From assembly GCF_001718415.1 (NCBI RefSeq), contig NZ_CP013377.1, positions 1,984,001 through 2,048,000 on the forward strand: a stretch of DNA of 64,000 nt, written 5' to 3'. Of the stretch, positions 19,367 through 28,667 are shown piece by piece. The position numbers and the translations under genes are program-made. Every line of letters begins with the position of its first letter. The first letter of the stretch is position 1. The notes beneath the pieces are model-generated. The model ran no database searches. It worked only from the letters and a program-made list of their open reading frames with translations, and was not told where the DNA came from. The stretch comes from Burkholderia pseudomultivorans. GTDB lineage: Bacteria > Pseudomonadota > Gammaproteobacteria > Burkholderiales > Burkholderiaceae.

Positions 19367-20095
19367 ATGAGGATCCTGATAGTCAACGTCAACACGACCG
19401 AGTCGATCACCGACGCGATCGCCGCGCAGGCGCGCGCGGCCGCATCGCCCGGCACCGAGATCGTCGGGCTGACGCCGCGCTTCGGCGCCGAATCCGTCGA
19501 AGGCAACTTCGAAAGCTACCTCGCGGCGATCGCCGTGATGGATCGCGTGCTGAGCTACGACGAACCGTACGACGCGGTGATCCAGGCCGGCTACGGCGAG
19601 CACGGCCGCGAAGGCCTGCAGGAACTGCTGACCGCGCCGGTCGTCGACATCACCGAAGCGGCGGCCAGCGTCGCGATGCTGCTCGGCCATCGCTACTCGG
19701 TCGTCACGACGCTCGACCGCACGGTGCCGCTGATCGAGGATCGCCTGAAGCTCGCGGGGCTCGACGCGCGCTGCGCGTCGGTGCGCGCGAGCGGCCTCGC
19801 GGTGCTCGAACTCGAGGAGAACCCGGCCCGCGCGATCGAATCGATCGTCGACCAGGCGCAGCGCGCGGTGAAGGACGATCACGCGGAAGTGATCTGCCTC
19901 GGCTGCGGCGGGATGGCCGGCCTCGACCGGCAGATCGAGGAATGCACGGGCGTGCCCGTCGTCGACGGCGTGTCGGCCGCGGTCGCACTCGCCGAATCGC
20001 TGGTGCGCCTGAAGCTGAAGACGTCGAAGGTGCGCACGTACGCGCCGCCGCGTCCGAAGCGCATCGTCGGCTGGCCGGCCAGCTTCGCGAAATGA
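19367..20095 (+). CDS. Asp/Glu/hydantoin racemase-family protein lacking the first catalytic Cys
   Basis: A 242-residue protein of the Asp/Glu/hydantoin racemase superfamily (opening MRILIVNVNTTESITDAI). Racemases use two cysteines. The second is present in ICLGCGGMAG (near residue 183), but the first-Cys segment reads VIQAGYGEHGREGLQELL, with Gly/Tyr instead of Cys. A Gly/Cys pair is what arylmalonate decarboxylase uses, so this protein may not racemise. The gene follows the NCS1 transporter by 37 bp with the same direction, so transporter and enzyme probably share a substrate. The start at 19367 has CGGAG ~7 nt upstream. Confidence 0.8.
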   Translation: MRILIVNVNTTESITDAIAAQARAAASPGTEIVGLTPRFGAESVEGNFESYLAAIAVMDRVLSYDEPYDAVIQAGYGEHGREGLQELLTAPVVDITEAAASVAMLLGHRYSVVTTLDRTVPLIEDRLKLAGLDARCASVRASGLAVLELEENPARAIESIVDQAQRAVKDDHAEVICLGCGGMAGLDRQIEECTGVPVVDGVSAAVALAESLVRLKLKTSKVRTYAPPRPKRIVGWPASFAK

Positions 20096-20156
20096 TGCGC
20101 CGCCGGCCGGCCGTTGCCATGCGTGCGGGCCGCGTGTCGCAGGGAGGATCATCGCC

Positions 20157-21305
20157 ATGCGGGACGCGCTAGATCCGCACGCCTGCCCGGCCGGCGCGTT
20201 CGATACCACGAACGCGCTCGACGTACTCGATGCGCGCCTGATGCGCATCCTGCTCGTGCTGCTGACCGAGCGCACCGTGTCGCGCGCGGCCGTGCGGCTC
20301 AACATGTCGCAGCCGGCGACCAGCGCCGCACTGAAGCGGCTGCGCACGCTGCTCGGCGATCCGCTGCTGGTGCGCAGCCGCTACGGGATGGTGCCGACCG
20401 AATTCGGCGCGCGGCTGATCGAACCGCTGCGCAACGCGCTGCGTGTGATCGACTTCATCCGCATCCAGCAGCCGAGATTCGATGCGCGCACGTCGGTGCG
20501 CACCTACCGGATCGGCTGCCCCGACTACCTGAACGTGCTGTTCGTGCCGAAGCTCGTCGCGCTGTTCCGCGAACGCGCGCCGAACGCGCAGCTCGTGTTC
20601 CATCCGCTCGGCGACGGCTTCGACGACGAGCGCGCACTCGCCGACGGCGAACTCGACCTCGTGATCGACAACCGCCCTGCCCGGCTGTCGCGGTTCCGGC
20701 AGGACCACCTGTTCGACGATCGCGTCGTATGCCTGATGCGCGCCACGCATCCGCTCGCGCGACGCGGCGCGATGACGGCCGCCGATTTCGCCAATGCGCC
20801 GCAGCTGTGCCCGACGCCGTCGTGGCTCGAAGCGTCGGGCGCGATCGACCGGCAACTCGAACGCGTCGGCCTGCAGCGGCGGATCGTCGTCACGCTGCCG
20901 CACTTCGAACTTGCTGCGCACGCACTCGTGCGCTCGGACCTGCTGCTGACCACCACCTACCGGCTCGCGCGCCACTACGCGAAACTGCTGCCGCTCGGCG
21001 TCGTCGCGCTGCCGGCCGATCCGCCCGACATCGCGTACCGGATGACGTGGAACGAAGCGGGCTCGTGCGTGGAAGGCGTGCACTGGCTGCGCGGGCTGGT
21101 TGCCGAAGCGACGCAAAGCTGGCTCGGGGCGGAAGCTGGGCGGCCGGCGGTCGCGGCGATTCCGGCATCGAAAGCGGCCGCTGCGGTCGCGTCGGAACCC
21201 GCTCGCACGCCGCGTCGCCGGCATGCGGCGCAGTGCGGCACGGCACCACGCGCGCCCGTCGCGCGCGTGTCGCGTCATCATCGTCTGCCGTCGAAGTCGC
21301 ACTGA
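20157..21305 (+). CDS. LysR-type transcriptional regulator
   Basis: A 382-residue regulator. The N-terminal helix-turn-helix is LTERTVSRAAVRLNMSQPATSAALKRLRTLLGDPLLVRS (residues ~38-76), followed by a substrate-binding domain (YRIGCPDYLNVLFVPKLVALF). It is ~70 residues longer than usual. The extra C-terminal tail (AAAAVASEPARTPRRRHAAQC) is low-complexity Ala/Arg and probably unstructured. GGGAGGATC lies ~8 nt before the ATG. It is third in line after the NCS1 transporter and racemase-like gene, so it probably controls them. Effector unknown. Confidence 0.85.
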   Translation: MRDALDPHACPAGAFDTTNALDVLDARLMRILLVLLTERTVSRAAVRLNMSQPATSAALKRLRTLLGDPLLVRSRYGMVPTEFGARLIEPLRNALRVIDFIRIQQPRFDARTSVRTYRIGCPDYLNVLFVPKLVALFRERAPNAQLVFHPLGDGFDDERALADGELDLVIDNRPARLSRFRQDHLFDDRVVCLMRATHPLARRGAMTAADFANAPQLCPTPSWLEASGAIDRQLERVGLQRRIVVTLPHFELAAHALVRSDLLLTTTYRLARHYAKLLPLGVVALPADPPDIAYRMTWNEAGSCVEGVHWLRGLVAEATQSWLGAEAGRPAVAAIPASKAAAAVASEPARTPRRRHAAQCGTAPRAPVARVSRHHRLPSKSH

Positions 21306-21395
21306 GGCGTACGCACCGGGCAACGAGATGCCGGGCCGTCGCTCGCTCGTTCCAGGTCGCGCCATCTCGAACGGAACCGCAGCGGGCTTCGCCCG

Positions 21396-22949
21396 TCACG
21401 CCGCGCGCATTGGCTGCGCAAGCAACCGGTATGCGACCACCGCAACCCCGAGCGCCAGCACGCCGCTCACGACAAGCGTATCGGCGAAACCGCGCGCGAA
21501 CGCCGTTGGCGCGGCCTGCGCGAGCGCGCCGGCGGCCGATGCCGGCACGCGCCCGAGCGCCTGCGCGAGATCGCCGGCCAGCAGGCTCGACATGAATCGC
21601 GCATCGACGCTGCCGCGCAGCACGGACCCAGCCTCCAGCAGGCGGTCGAGCTGCGCATGCGTGCGAGCCGCCAGCACCGCGCCGAGCACGCCGACGGCCG
21701 TCACGATCGCCGAGAAACGCGTCGTCGTGCTGATCCCCGACGCCATCCCCGTGCGGTTCGGCGGCACGCACGCCATGATCGCCTTCTGCGTGTCGCCGTT
21801 CATGATGCCCGCGCCGCAGCCGGTCACGAACATGCCGAGCGCGACCCATCGATACGCGCCGCTCGCCGTCAGCGCCGCGGTCGCGAGATTGCCCGCGCCG
21901 ATCAGCGCAAGCCCGGCGGCCAGCACGCCGCCGGACGATACGCGCGCCCCCAGCGCCGCGCCGAGCGACGGTCCCGCGATCATCGCGAACGCGAACGGCA
22001 GCATCCCGAGTCCTGCGTCGATCGCCGACATCCCGAACGCGTTCTGCAGGTACAGCGGCAGGAACGTCATCATCACCTGCGCGCAGGCCGCATAGCCGAA
22101 CATCGCGAGCACCGCGCCGACGAAACGCGGCTGGCGGAACAGCGCGAGATCGATCATCGGCCGCGCCTGCCAGCGTTCCGCGCCGACGAAGGCCGCGAAC
22201 AGCGCGGCGGCGAGCGCGAGCCGGCCGAGCGTCGCCGCCGACAGCCAGCCGTGCGACGGCGCGCCGATCAGCGCCGCGATCGCGCTGGCAAGCGCCGCGC
22301 CGAACAGCAGGCTGCCGGCGAAATCCACGCGCTTCGCCTGCGGATCGCGCGACTCGTCGATTGCGCCGCGCGCACCGGCCGCCAGCAGCATGCAGACCGG
22401 CAGGTTCAGCAGGAACACCCAGCGCCAGCCGATCCACTGCGTGATCGCACCGCCAACGAGCGGCGCGACGGCCGTCGCGATACCCATGCACATGCCCCAC
22501 ACCGCCCATGCGCGCGCGCGTTCGCGACCGTCCGGGAAACGGTTCGCGATCACCGCGAGCGCGGCCGTCAGCAGCAGCGCGGCGCCCGCGCCCTTCGTCG
22601 CGCGCGCGGCGATCAGCCAGCCGGCCGACGGCGCGATGCCGCAGCCGAGCGACGCGATCGCGAACAGCGCAAGGCCGATGCCGAGCATCCGCTTGCGGCC
22701 GAAGCGGTCGGCGAGGCCGCCGGCCGGCAGCAGGCACGCGGCGAACGCCGTCATGTAGGCGCTGACGACCCATTCGACGTCGGCGAAGCTCGCATGAAAG
22801 CTGCGCGCGATGCTCGGCAGCGACACCGCGACGACGTTCGTGTCGAGCACGATCAGTGAGCAGGTGGCCGACGCGACGGCAAGCGTCGCGGCGGCCGGCA
22901 TGCGGGGGCCCGCGCGCGTCGTGGCGGGCGCCGGTGAAGAAAGGGACAT
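21396..22949 (-). CDS. MFS multidrug efflux transporter (DHA2, 14 helices)
   Basis: A 517-residue inner-membrane proton antiporter. Helix 1 has the DHA2 signature LIVLDTNVVAVSLPSIA, loop 2-3 has motif A (GGLADRFGRKRMLG), and helix 5 carries an antiporter motif (GMCMGIATAVAPLVGGAI). Fourteen predicted helices and the WVVSAYMTAFAACLLPAGG segment point to the drug-efflux DHA2 group (EmrB/QacA-like), without an EmrA-type partner nearby. It is divergent from the LysR gene at 23050 across 100 bp, the usual arrangement for a LysR-controlled pump. Substrate unknown. Confidence 0.87.
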   Translation of the reverse strand: MSLSSPAPATTRAGPRMPAAATLAVASATCSLIVLDTNVVAVSLPSIARSFHASFADVEWVVSAYMTAFAACLLPAGGLADRFGRKRMLGIGLALFAIASLGCGIAPSAGWLIAARATKGAGAALLLTAALAVIANRFPDGRERARAWAVWGMCMGIATAVAPLVGGAITQWIGWRWVFLLNLPVCMLLAAGARGAIDESRDPQAKRVDFAGSLLFGAALASAIAALIGAPSHGWLSAATLGRLALAAALFAAFVGAERWQARPMIDLALFRQPRFVGAVLAMFGYAACAQVMMTFLPLYLQNAFGMSAIDAGLGMLPFAFAMIAGPSLGAALGARVSSGGVLAAGLALIGAGNLATAALTASGAYRWVALGMFVTGCGAGIMNGDTQKAIMACVPPNRTGMASGISTTTRFSAIVTAVGVLGAVLAARTHAQLDRLLEAGSVLRGSVDARFMSSLLAGDLAQALGRVPASAAGALAQAAPTAFARGFADTLVVSGVLALGVAVVAYRLLAQPMRAA

Positions 22950-23049
22950 CGACGACTCCGGGACAGGATGGACGAGCCGTATGCTAGGCTTGCCCGGTAT
23001 TGCCTGTCATTGACACTCCCACGCTGTTTTATTGACGAATCCTGCAATC

Positions 23050-23928
23050 ATGGACCGGCTCGAATTCCGTCACGTCCGCGCGTTCCTGAGCGTCGCGCAG
23101 CATCTGCACTTCGCTCGCGCGGCCGAGGCGCTCGACATGGCGCCGCCCGCACTCACGCGACAGATCCAGGAAGCCGAGCGCCTGCTCGGCGTGCGGCTGT
23201 TTCACCGGTCGCGGCGCGCGGTCACGCTGAGCGCGGCGGGCGAGGCCTACCTCGGCGAGGCGAGCGCCGCGTTCGAGCATCTGCGGCGCGGCCGCGAGCT
23301 CGCGGCGCTGGCCGAGCGCGGCGAGCTCGGCCGCATCGAGATCGGCTATGTGTCGTCCGCCGTCTATTCGGGCACCTTGCAGCGCACGGTCGGCGCGTAT
23401 CGCGCCGCGCATCCGCGCATCGAACTGGACCTGCGCGAAGTCCCGATGGACGACGTCGCGCGGCAGCTCGACGCCGGCCGGCTCGATCTCGCCTATGTGC
23501 GGCCGCCGTTGCCGCTGCCGGGCGGGCTGCGGATCGTCACGCTGCAGCGCGACGTGTTCGTCGCGGCGGTGCCGGCCGATTCGCGTTACGCGGCGATGGC
23601 GACCGTGCGCGCCGCCGATCTCGCCGATGCGCGCTTCGCGGTGCCGGAGCAGGAACGGGGCACGCTCGAAGTCGCGCGCCGCGGCCGCTTCGCGCCGGTG
23701 ATCGCCGCGCGGCCGGGCGGCTTGCTCGCGGTGCTCGCCTGCGTGTCCGTGAACGGCTGGGTCGCGGTGATTCCCGATGCGCTCGCCGACTGCGTGTCGC
23801 TGCCGGGCGTCGTCTACCGGCCGATCGCGGGCAAGCCGATCATGTCGGAGCTTGCGCTCGCGCACCGGCGATTCGAAAAAGCGCCGGCGGTGCGCGCGTT
23901 CCTGCGGACGGTCGTGCCGGCCCCGTAA
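23050..23928 (+). CDS. LysR-type transcriptional regulator
   Basis: A 292-residue regulator: helix-turn-helix FARAAEALDMAPPALTRQIQEAERLLGVRLFHRSRR at residues ~20-55, then a LysR substrate-binding domain. It starts opposite the DHA2 pump gene, and the 100-bp intergenic region holds both promoters, so it probably regulates the pump and itself. The in-frame TTG at 23032 was rejected in favour of the ATG. The 256 bp downstream before the next gene contain nothing recognisable. Confidence 0.88.
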   Translation: MDRLEFRHVRAFLSVAQHLHFARAAEALDMAPPALTRQIQEAERLLGVRLFHRSRRAVTLSAAGEAYLGEASAAFEHLRRGRELAALAERGELGRIEIGYVSSAVYSGTLQRTVGAYRAAHPRIELDLREVPMDDVARQLDAGRLDLAYVRPPLPLPGGLRIVTLQRDVFVAAVPADSRYAAMATVRAADLADARFAVPEQERGTLEVARRGRFAPVIAARPGGLLAVLACVSVNGWVAVIPDALADCVSLPGVVYRPIAGKPIMSELALAHRRFEKAPAVRAFLRTVVPAP

Positions 23929-24184
23929 TGCGCGTCGGCTGTGCGAGGGCCGATGACGAACGCGCTGGACCGCCGCCCTGTCCCGGACGCCGATCCGCCA
24001 TCGCAGCACATTCCAAGCGAACTCGCGTTGCCGCCTGCCTGCATGTACGCGAGCCTCGGCCACCGCACACCCGCTCCGCCCGAATATGCATTTCACGATT
24101 CGATGTTTGTCGGCGGGAAACCGATTCCGTAAGCTGCCCGGCAGCCGCGCCATGAACACGCGGATCACCGAGGACACGCCGCCG

Positions 24185-25180
24185 ATGCATCACGCCCCCT
24201 CCGTCACCCGTCGCCGCACGCTGCTGCGTCTCGCGGCACTCGCGGCCGCGCCGCTCGCCGCTCGCGCGCTGCCCGCCCACGCCGCCGCCCAGGATCTGTC
24301 GAACGTCACGCTCGTGCTCGGCGACCAGGCCGGCGGCCTGCGCGCGCTCGCGGAGGCCGCGCGCGTGCTCGACGGCGCGCCGTACCGGTTCCGCTGGGCC
24401 AATTTCCAGGGCGCCGCGCCGCTGTTCGAGGCGCAGCGCGCGGGCGCGATCGATCTCGCACCGGCCGGCGACCTGCCGGTGCTGACCGCCGCGCTCGGCG
24501 ATCCGGCGCTGCGGATCGTCGCGACCCGCGTCGGCTCGCCGGCATCGCTCGGCATCGTCGTGCAGCCCGACTCGCCGGTCCGCACGGTCGCGGACCTGAA
24601 GGGACGCACGGTCGTCGTATCGTCGGCGCGCGGCAGCATCTCCCAGTACCAGCTGTACGGCGCGCTGCGCGAACACGGCCTCGCGGCCGCCGACGTCGAC
24701 GTGCGCTTCGTGCTGCCCGTCGATGCGTTCGCCGCGTTCGAGGCGAAGCAGATCCCGATCTGGGCGACCTTCGATCCGTACTACGGGCATGTGGTGCGAC
24801 GCGGCGCGCGCGTCGTGCGCGACGGCAGCGGCATCAACTCGGGACTCGCGTTTCTCACGTCGCCGGTCGACACGCTGAACGATCGTGCGAAACGCGCGGC
24901 GCTCGCCGACGTACTCGCGCGGCTCACGCGCGCCGGTCAATGGGCGCTGTCGCATCCGGCCGATTACGCAAGCGTCTACGCATCGCTGACGCGCCTGCCG
25001 CCCGATGCGGCCGCCGACATCGTGCGCCGGGCGCCACTCGCACAGCGCGGCCTGACCGGCGTGGACATCGCGGTGCTGCAACGCGTCGCCGACCGCGCGG
25101 CGGCCGATGCGATCCTGCCGAAGCGAGTCGACGTCGCGTCGATCGCGATCCGCAATCTCGGCGCGCCCCAGGCAGGCTAG
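24185..25180 (+). CDS. Aliphatic sulfonate ABC transporter substrate-binding protein
   Basis: A 331-residue periplasmic binding protein of the SsuA/nitrate-taurine class. The N terminus has a twin-arginine-like export signal (TRRRTLLRLAALAAAPLAAR...HAAA). The mature domain shows AGAIDLAPAGDLPVLTAAL, SPVRTVADLKGRTVVVSSARGS and IPIWATFDPYYGHV, typical of SsuA-like proteins. The ATG at 24185 has GAGGA ~9 nt upstream; an ATG at 24152 has none. The matching permease and ATPase genes begin 1.7 kb downstream, after a second binding protein. Substrate probably an alkanesulfonate or sulfate ester. Confidence 0.85.
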   Translation: MHHAPSVTRRRTLLRLAALAAAPLAARALPAHAAAQDLSNVTLVLGDQAGGLRALAEAARVLDGAPYRFRWANFQGAAPLFEAQRAGAIDLAPAGDLPVLTAALGDPALRIVATRVGSPASLGIVVQPDSPVRTVADLKGRTVVVSSARGSISQYQLYGALREHGLAAADVDVRFVLPVDAFAAFEAKQIPIWATFDPYYGHVVRRGARVVRDGSGINSGLAFLTSPVDTLNDRAKRAALADVLARLTRAGQWALSHPADYASVYASLTRLPPDAAADIVRRAPLAQRGLTGVDIAVLQRVADRAAADAILPKRVDVASIAIRNLGAPQAG

Positions 25181-25252
25181 GACGGCAAGCGGACGAGTCG
25201 GGTTCGCGTCATTGCAGCCATGGCTGCAACGACTGCTGCAATGTCGAATTCG

Positions 25253-25645
25253 TCAGACCGAAGGCGGCACGCCGCGCGGCCGCGTCATGTCGAGATCCGG
25301 TACGTCGTCGCCGAACGTCGACGCAACCAGCGTGCGCATCGCGGCGACCAGCAGCGTCGGCCCCGACTGGTTGAACGTGCAGCGCTCGCCCGCGGCCGGC
25401 ACCGCGCGATGCAGCACGGCACGCCACGGACCGCACGCGCCGTCGCGCTCGAATGCGGCGAACGGCAGCCGCTCGACGAGCGGACCGCCGTCGGCCCACG
25501 ACGACGACGGCGCAAACGGCACCGGCGCGCCGCCCCGCTCGCCCACCACCGTGCAGCCCGACGCATCGACGCGCGGCGCATCGCGATCCATGGCCATCGC
25601 CACCCAATAATCCAGCGCCGCGCCTGTCAGGTCCTCGACTTGCAT
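25253..25645 (-). CDS. Phage NinX-like DUF2591 protein
   Basis: A 130-residue protein starting [19 protein letters not shown], the signature of the DUF2591/NinX family known from lambdoid phages and scattered in proteobacterial chromosomes. The C-terminal [16 protein letters not shown] completes the family pattern. The start at 25645 has GGAGG 5-6 nt upstream; the longer open frame to 25711 lacks one. Function is unknown. It sits opposite to and inside the sulfonate cluster, with no other phage gene around, so it is likely an old stray acquisition or a host-domesticated gene. Confidence 0.75.
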   Translation of the reverse strand: MQVEDLTGAALDYWVAMAMDRDAPRVDASGCTVVGERGGAPVPFAPSSSWADGGPLVERLPFAAFERDGACGPWRAVLHRAVPAAGERCTFNQSGPTLLVAAMRTLVASTFGDDVPDLDMTRPRGVPPSV

Positions 25646-25845
25646 GCCCGCCTCCGCTTCGTCTCCGGCGACGACATCGCGGCCGCCGCGCGCGTCGCAT
25701 ATCCGCGCCACCGTCTTTGATCACCTGCACCACCGCGATAAGCATAGTTCAAATCGTTGCTTGTCCGCGCCCGGAGCGTCATCGAGAATGACCCGACGGG
25801 CTCGCGCCCGGTTTCGTTCCCTAACGTTTCCACTTTGATCGATCC

Positions 25846-26913
25846 ATGCTTCCACTGCGTCTGCTGCGATCGCTGCTGATCGCCTCCGTCTTCGCGCTGC
25901 CGGCCGCCGCCGCGCACGCGGACAAGCCCGCCACCATCCGCATCGGCGTCGCGCAGCAAGGCGCCGGCGACCCGCCGACCTTCGGCGGCTCGTCCGCCGC
26001 GACCGTGCAATTGCAACAGCTTGTCGAAAAGGAATTCGCGGCCGACGGCATCAAGGTGCAATGGCTGTTCTTCAAGGGTGCGGGGCCGGCCGTCAACGAA
26101 GCGATCGCCAACAAGGCGCTCGACTTCGCGTACCAGGGCGACCTGCCCGCCGTGCTCGCGCGCGCCAACGGGCTCAAGACGCATCTGCTGCTCGCCACCA
26201 GCGTCCGCTCGGGCGTCAAGATCGCGGTGCCGCCCGATTCCGACATCAAGTCGATCAAGGACCTGAAGGGCCGCCGCGTCTCGATCTTCCGCGGCACGAA
26301 CCTGCAGCTCGTCGCCGACAACGCGCTCGCGAAGAACGGGCTCGACGAACGCGACCTGCGCGTGACCAACCTCGACACCGCGAGCGCGCTGGCCGCACTC
26401 GCGTCGAAGGGCATCGACGCGTCGGTGAACGACTATCAGCTGTACAAGCTGCGCGACGCGGGGCTCGCGAAGATCATCTACGAATCGCAGAACGACGGTC
26501 CTCAGTTCACGCGCCAGACCCACCTGCTCGTGCTCGACGACTTCGAACGCGCGCATCCCGACATCGTGCAGCGCGTGGTCGACGCGGTCGTGAAAGGCGC
26601 GCGCTGGTCGTCCGACGAAGCGAACCGCGATGCGCTGTTCAGGCTGTGGGCGAAGAGCGGCGTGCCGGTGTCGTCGTGGCAGGCCGACTATGCGAACCAG
26701 CGCCTGAAGGATCGCCTGTCGCCGCTGATCGACCCGTTCCTGGTCGCGCGCTACAAGGCCGTCGCACAGGACGCGTTGCGACTGAAGCTGATTCGCCAGC
26801 CGATCGACGTCGACGGCTGGTTCGAGCCGAAGTATCTCGACAACGCGCTGCGCGCGCAGAAGCTCGAACAGTACTGGCCGCGCTACGACGCGTCCGGCAA
26901 GCCGCTGTCCTGA
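25846..26913 (+). CDS. Aliphatic sulfonate ABC transporter substrate-binding protein
   Basis: A 355-residue periplasmic binding protein with a Sec signal peptide (LLIASVFALPAAAAHA). Residues after it show IRIGVAQQGAGDPPTFGGSS, KALDFAYQGDLPAVLARANG and DIKSIKDLKGRRVSIFRGTN, typical of SsuA-like proteins. It differs clearly from the two other binding proteins in the cluster (24185 and 34403), so they may serve different sulfonates. It is followed within 15 bp by the first permease gene. The ~200 bp upstream probably carry the operon promoter, but I see no clear -35/-10 pair. Confidence 0.86.
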   Translation: MLPLRLLRSLLIASVFALPAAAAHADKPATIRIGVAQQGAGDPPTFGGSSAATVQLQQLVEKEFAADGIKVQWLFFKGAGPAVNEAIANKALDFAYQGDLPAVLARANGLKTHLLLATSVRSGVKIAVPPDSDIKSIKDLKGRRVSIFRGTNLQLVADNALAKNGLDERDLRVTNLDTASALAALASKGIDASVNDYQLYKLRDAGLAKIIYESQNDGPQFTRQTHLLVLDDFERAHPDIVQRVVDAVVKGARWSSDEANRDALFRLWAKSGVPVSSWQADYANQRLKDRLSPLIDPFLVARYKAVAQDALRLKLIRQPIDVDGWFEPKYLDNALRAQKLEQYWPRYDASGKPLS

Positions 26914-26927
26914 ACCGGAATCCGCCG

Positions 26928-27770
26928 ATGAGCGACACCGCGATCCCGATCCCGTCGTCCGACCCGCATGCGCTCGGCGCGTCGTCGCGCCGTCGCGCGG
27001 CCGCGAAGCGGCTGGCATGGCTGCTCGCGCCATGGGTGCTCCCCGCGCTGCTGTTCACGCTATGGAACGTCGGCAGCGCGCGCGGCTGGATTGCGCCGCA
27101 GATCCTGCCGCCGCCCGAACAGGTCTATCAGGCACTCGCCGAACTCGCGGCGAGCGGCGATCTGCTGCGCCATACGCTGATCAGCCTGCAGCGCGTGCTG
27201 GTCGGTTTCGCGGCCGGCACGCTGCTCGGCTTCGCGATCGGCGCGGCGCTCGGCCTGTCGCGCACGTTCGAGGCGTACGTGCTGCCGAGCTTCAATGCGC
27301 TGGTGCAGATTCCGGTGCTCGGCTGGCTGCCGTTCCTGCTGCTGCTCGTCGGCGTCGGCGAGCCGCTCAAGTACCTGCTGATCGCGCACGCGGCGCTGGT
27401 ACCGGTCACGCTGAGCACGCTGCAAGGCTTTCGTCAGACGCCCGCCGCGCTCGACGAGGTCGCGCGCGGATTCGGCTACACGCGCCGCCAGCGCATCGTC
27501 CACGTCGTGCTGCCGGCCGCCGTGCCGACGCTCGCGACCGGCGTGCGGCTCGCGTTCACGAAGTCGTGGCTCGCGCTCGTCGTCGTCGAGCTCGTCGCGT
27601 CGTCCGAAGGGCTCGGCTACCTGATCGTGTACGGCAGGCAACTGTTCCAGCTCGATCTCGTGATGGCCGCCGTCGTCGTGGTCGGCGCGGTCGGCCTGCT
27701 GATCAACCGGCTGCTCGACGCGCTCGAAGCGCGCCTGCGGCGCGGCGTGCCGTCCGCGTTTCGCGGCTGA
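26928..27770 (+). CDS. Sulfonate/nitrate/taurine-type ABC transporter permease
   Basis: A 280-residue inner-membrane permease of the SsuC/TauC class with ~6 helices. The cytoplasmic EAA loop that contacts the ATPase is EVARGFGYTRRQRIVHVVLPAAVPTLATGVRLA. It starts 15 bp after the binding protein stop and is followed 33 bp later by a second, different permease. Two unlike permeases probably form a heterodimer, whereas SsuC alone forms a homodimer. Confidence 0.86.
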   Translation: MSDTAIPIPSSDPHALGASSRRRAAAKRLAWLLAPWVLPALLFTLWNVGSARGWIAPQILPPPEQVYQALAELAASGDLLRHTLISLQRVLVGFAAGTLLGFAIGAALGLSRTFEAYVLPSFNALVQIPVLGWLPFLLLLVGVGEPLKYLLIAHAALVPVTLSTLQGFRQTPAALDEVARGFGYTRRQRIVHVVLPAAVPTLATGVRLAFTKSWLALVVVELVASSEGLGYLIVYGRQLFQLDLVMAAVVVVGAVGLLINRLLDALEARLRRGVPSAFRG

Positions 27771-27803
27771 CGCTGCGCGCCGCGCCTTCCGAGGAATCCT
27801 TTT

Positions 27804-28628
27804 ATGCCGCATTCCACTACGCCGATCCCGCACGAAGCCCGGCACGCCGCCGTCGTGACACGACGCCGCCACGCGCCCGACTGGCGCGGCCTCGTGCTGC
27901 CGCTGGCCGCGGTCGCGATCTGGTGGGCGATCGCGTCCGCGCACCTGATCAACAGCGGGCTGCTCGTCAGCCCCGCCGACGTGCTGCGCACCGCATGGAC
28001 GCAGATCACGAGCGGCGCGCTGGCCCGCGCGCTGTCGGCGTCGCTTGCGCGCGAAGCATGCGGCTTCGCGATCGGCGCAACTGGCGGGCTGCTGCTCGGC
28101 GCCGCGCTCGGGCTGTCGCGCGTCGCGACGCGCATCGTCGGCCCGAGTTTCGACACCTTCAAGCAGATCTCGCTGTTCGCGTGGATTCCGCTGATCTCCG
28201 TCTGGTTCGGCCTCGGCGACGTCGCGAAGGTCGTGTTCCTGTCGCTCGCCGCGCTGCTGCCCGTCGCCGCGCATACCTGCGACGGCATTCACGCGGTGCC
28301 GCGCGCCTATGTCGACGTCGCGCGTGCGCTGCGCTATTCGCGGCTTCAGCTCGTGCGCCACGTGATCCTGCCCGCCGCGCTGCCGTCGATCTTCACCGGG
28401 CTCTATCTCGGCCTCATCTATTCGTGGCTCGCGACGCTCGGCGCCGAATACTTGCTCGTCGCGGGCAGCGGCATCGGCAACACGCTGATCGACGGCAGCG
28501 AGCAGTTCCGCATGGATCTCGTGCTGTTCGGCATCATCGTCGTCGGCGCAACCGGCTGGGCGCTGAACGCGCTCGCCCGCGCGATCGAGCGCAAGGTGCT
28601 CGCGCGGCGCGGCGACCTGAACGCCTGA
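27804..28628 (+). CDS. Sulfonate/nitrate/taurine-type ABC transporter permease
   Basis: A 274-residue inner-membrane permease of the same class as the preceding gene but only distantly similar. The EAA loop is DVARALRYSRLQLVRHVILPAALPSIFTGLYLG, and helices are visible at LVLPLAAVAIWWAIASAHL and LFGIIVVGATGWALNALA. CGAGGA lies ~9 nt before the ATG. It is positioned between the first permease and the ATPase in one transcription unit. Confidence 0.86.
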   Translation: MPHSTTPIPHEARHAAVVTRRRHAPDWRGLVLPLAAVAIWWAIASAHLINSGLLVSPADVLRTAWTQITSGALARALSASLAREACGFAIGATGGLLLGAALGLSRVATRIVGPSFDTFKQISLFAWIPLISVWFGLGDVAKVVFLSLAALLPVAAHTCDGIHAVPRAYVDVARALRYSRLQLVRHVILPAALPSIFTGLYLGLIYSWLATLGAEYLLVAGSGIGNTLIDGSEQFRMDLVLFGIIVVGATGWALNALARAIERKVLARRGDLNA

Positions 28629-28667
28629 TCGTCCCTTTTCCCCGTGACTTCCTCCGCCTGCTCCGCC

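Noticed and set aside
20157..21305. Frameshift at the end of the long LysR gene
   Set aside because: The frame stays open through a low-complexity tail without any sign of a second gene; treated as a natural extension.
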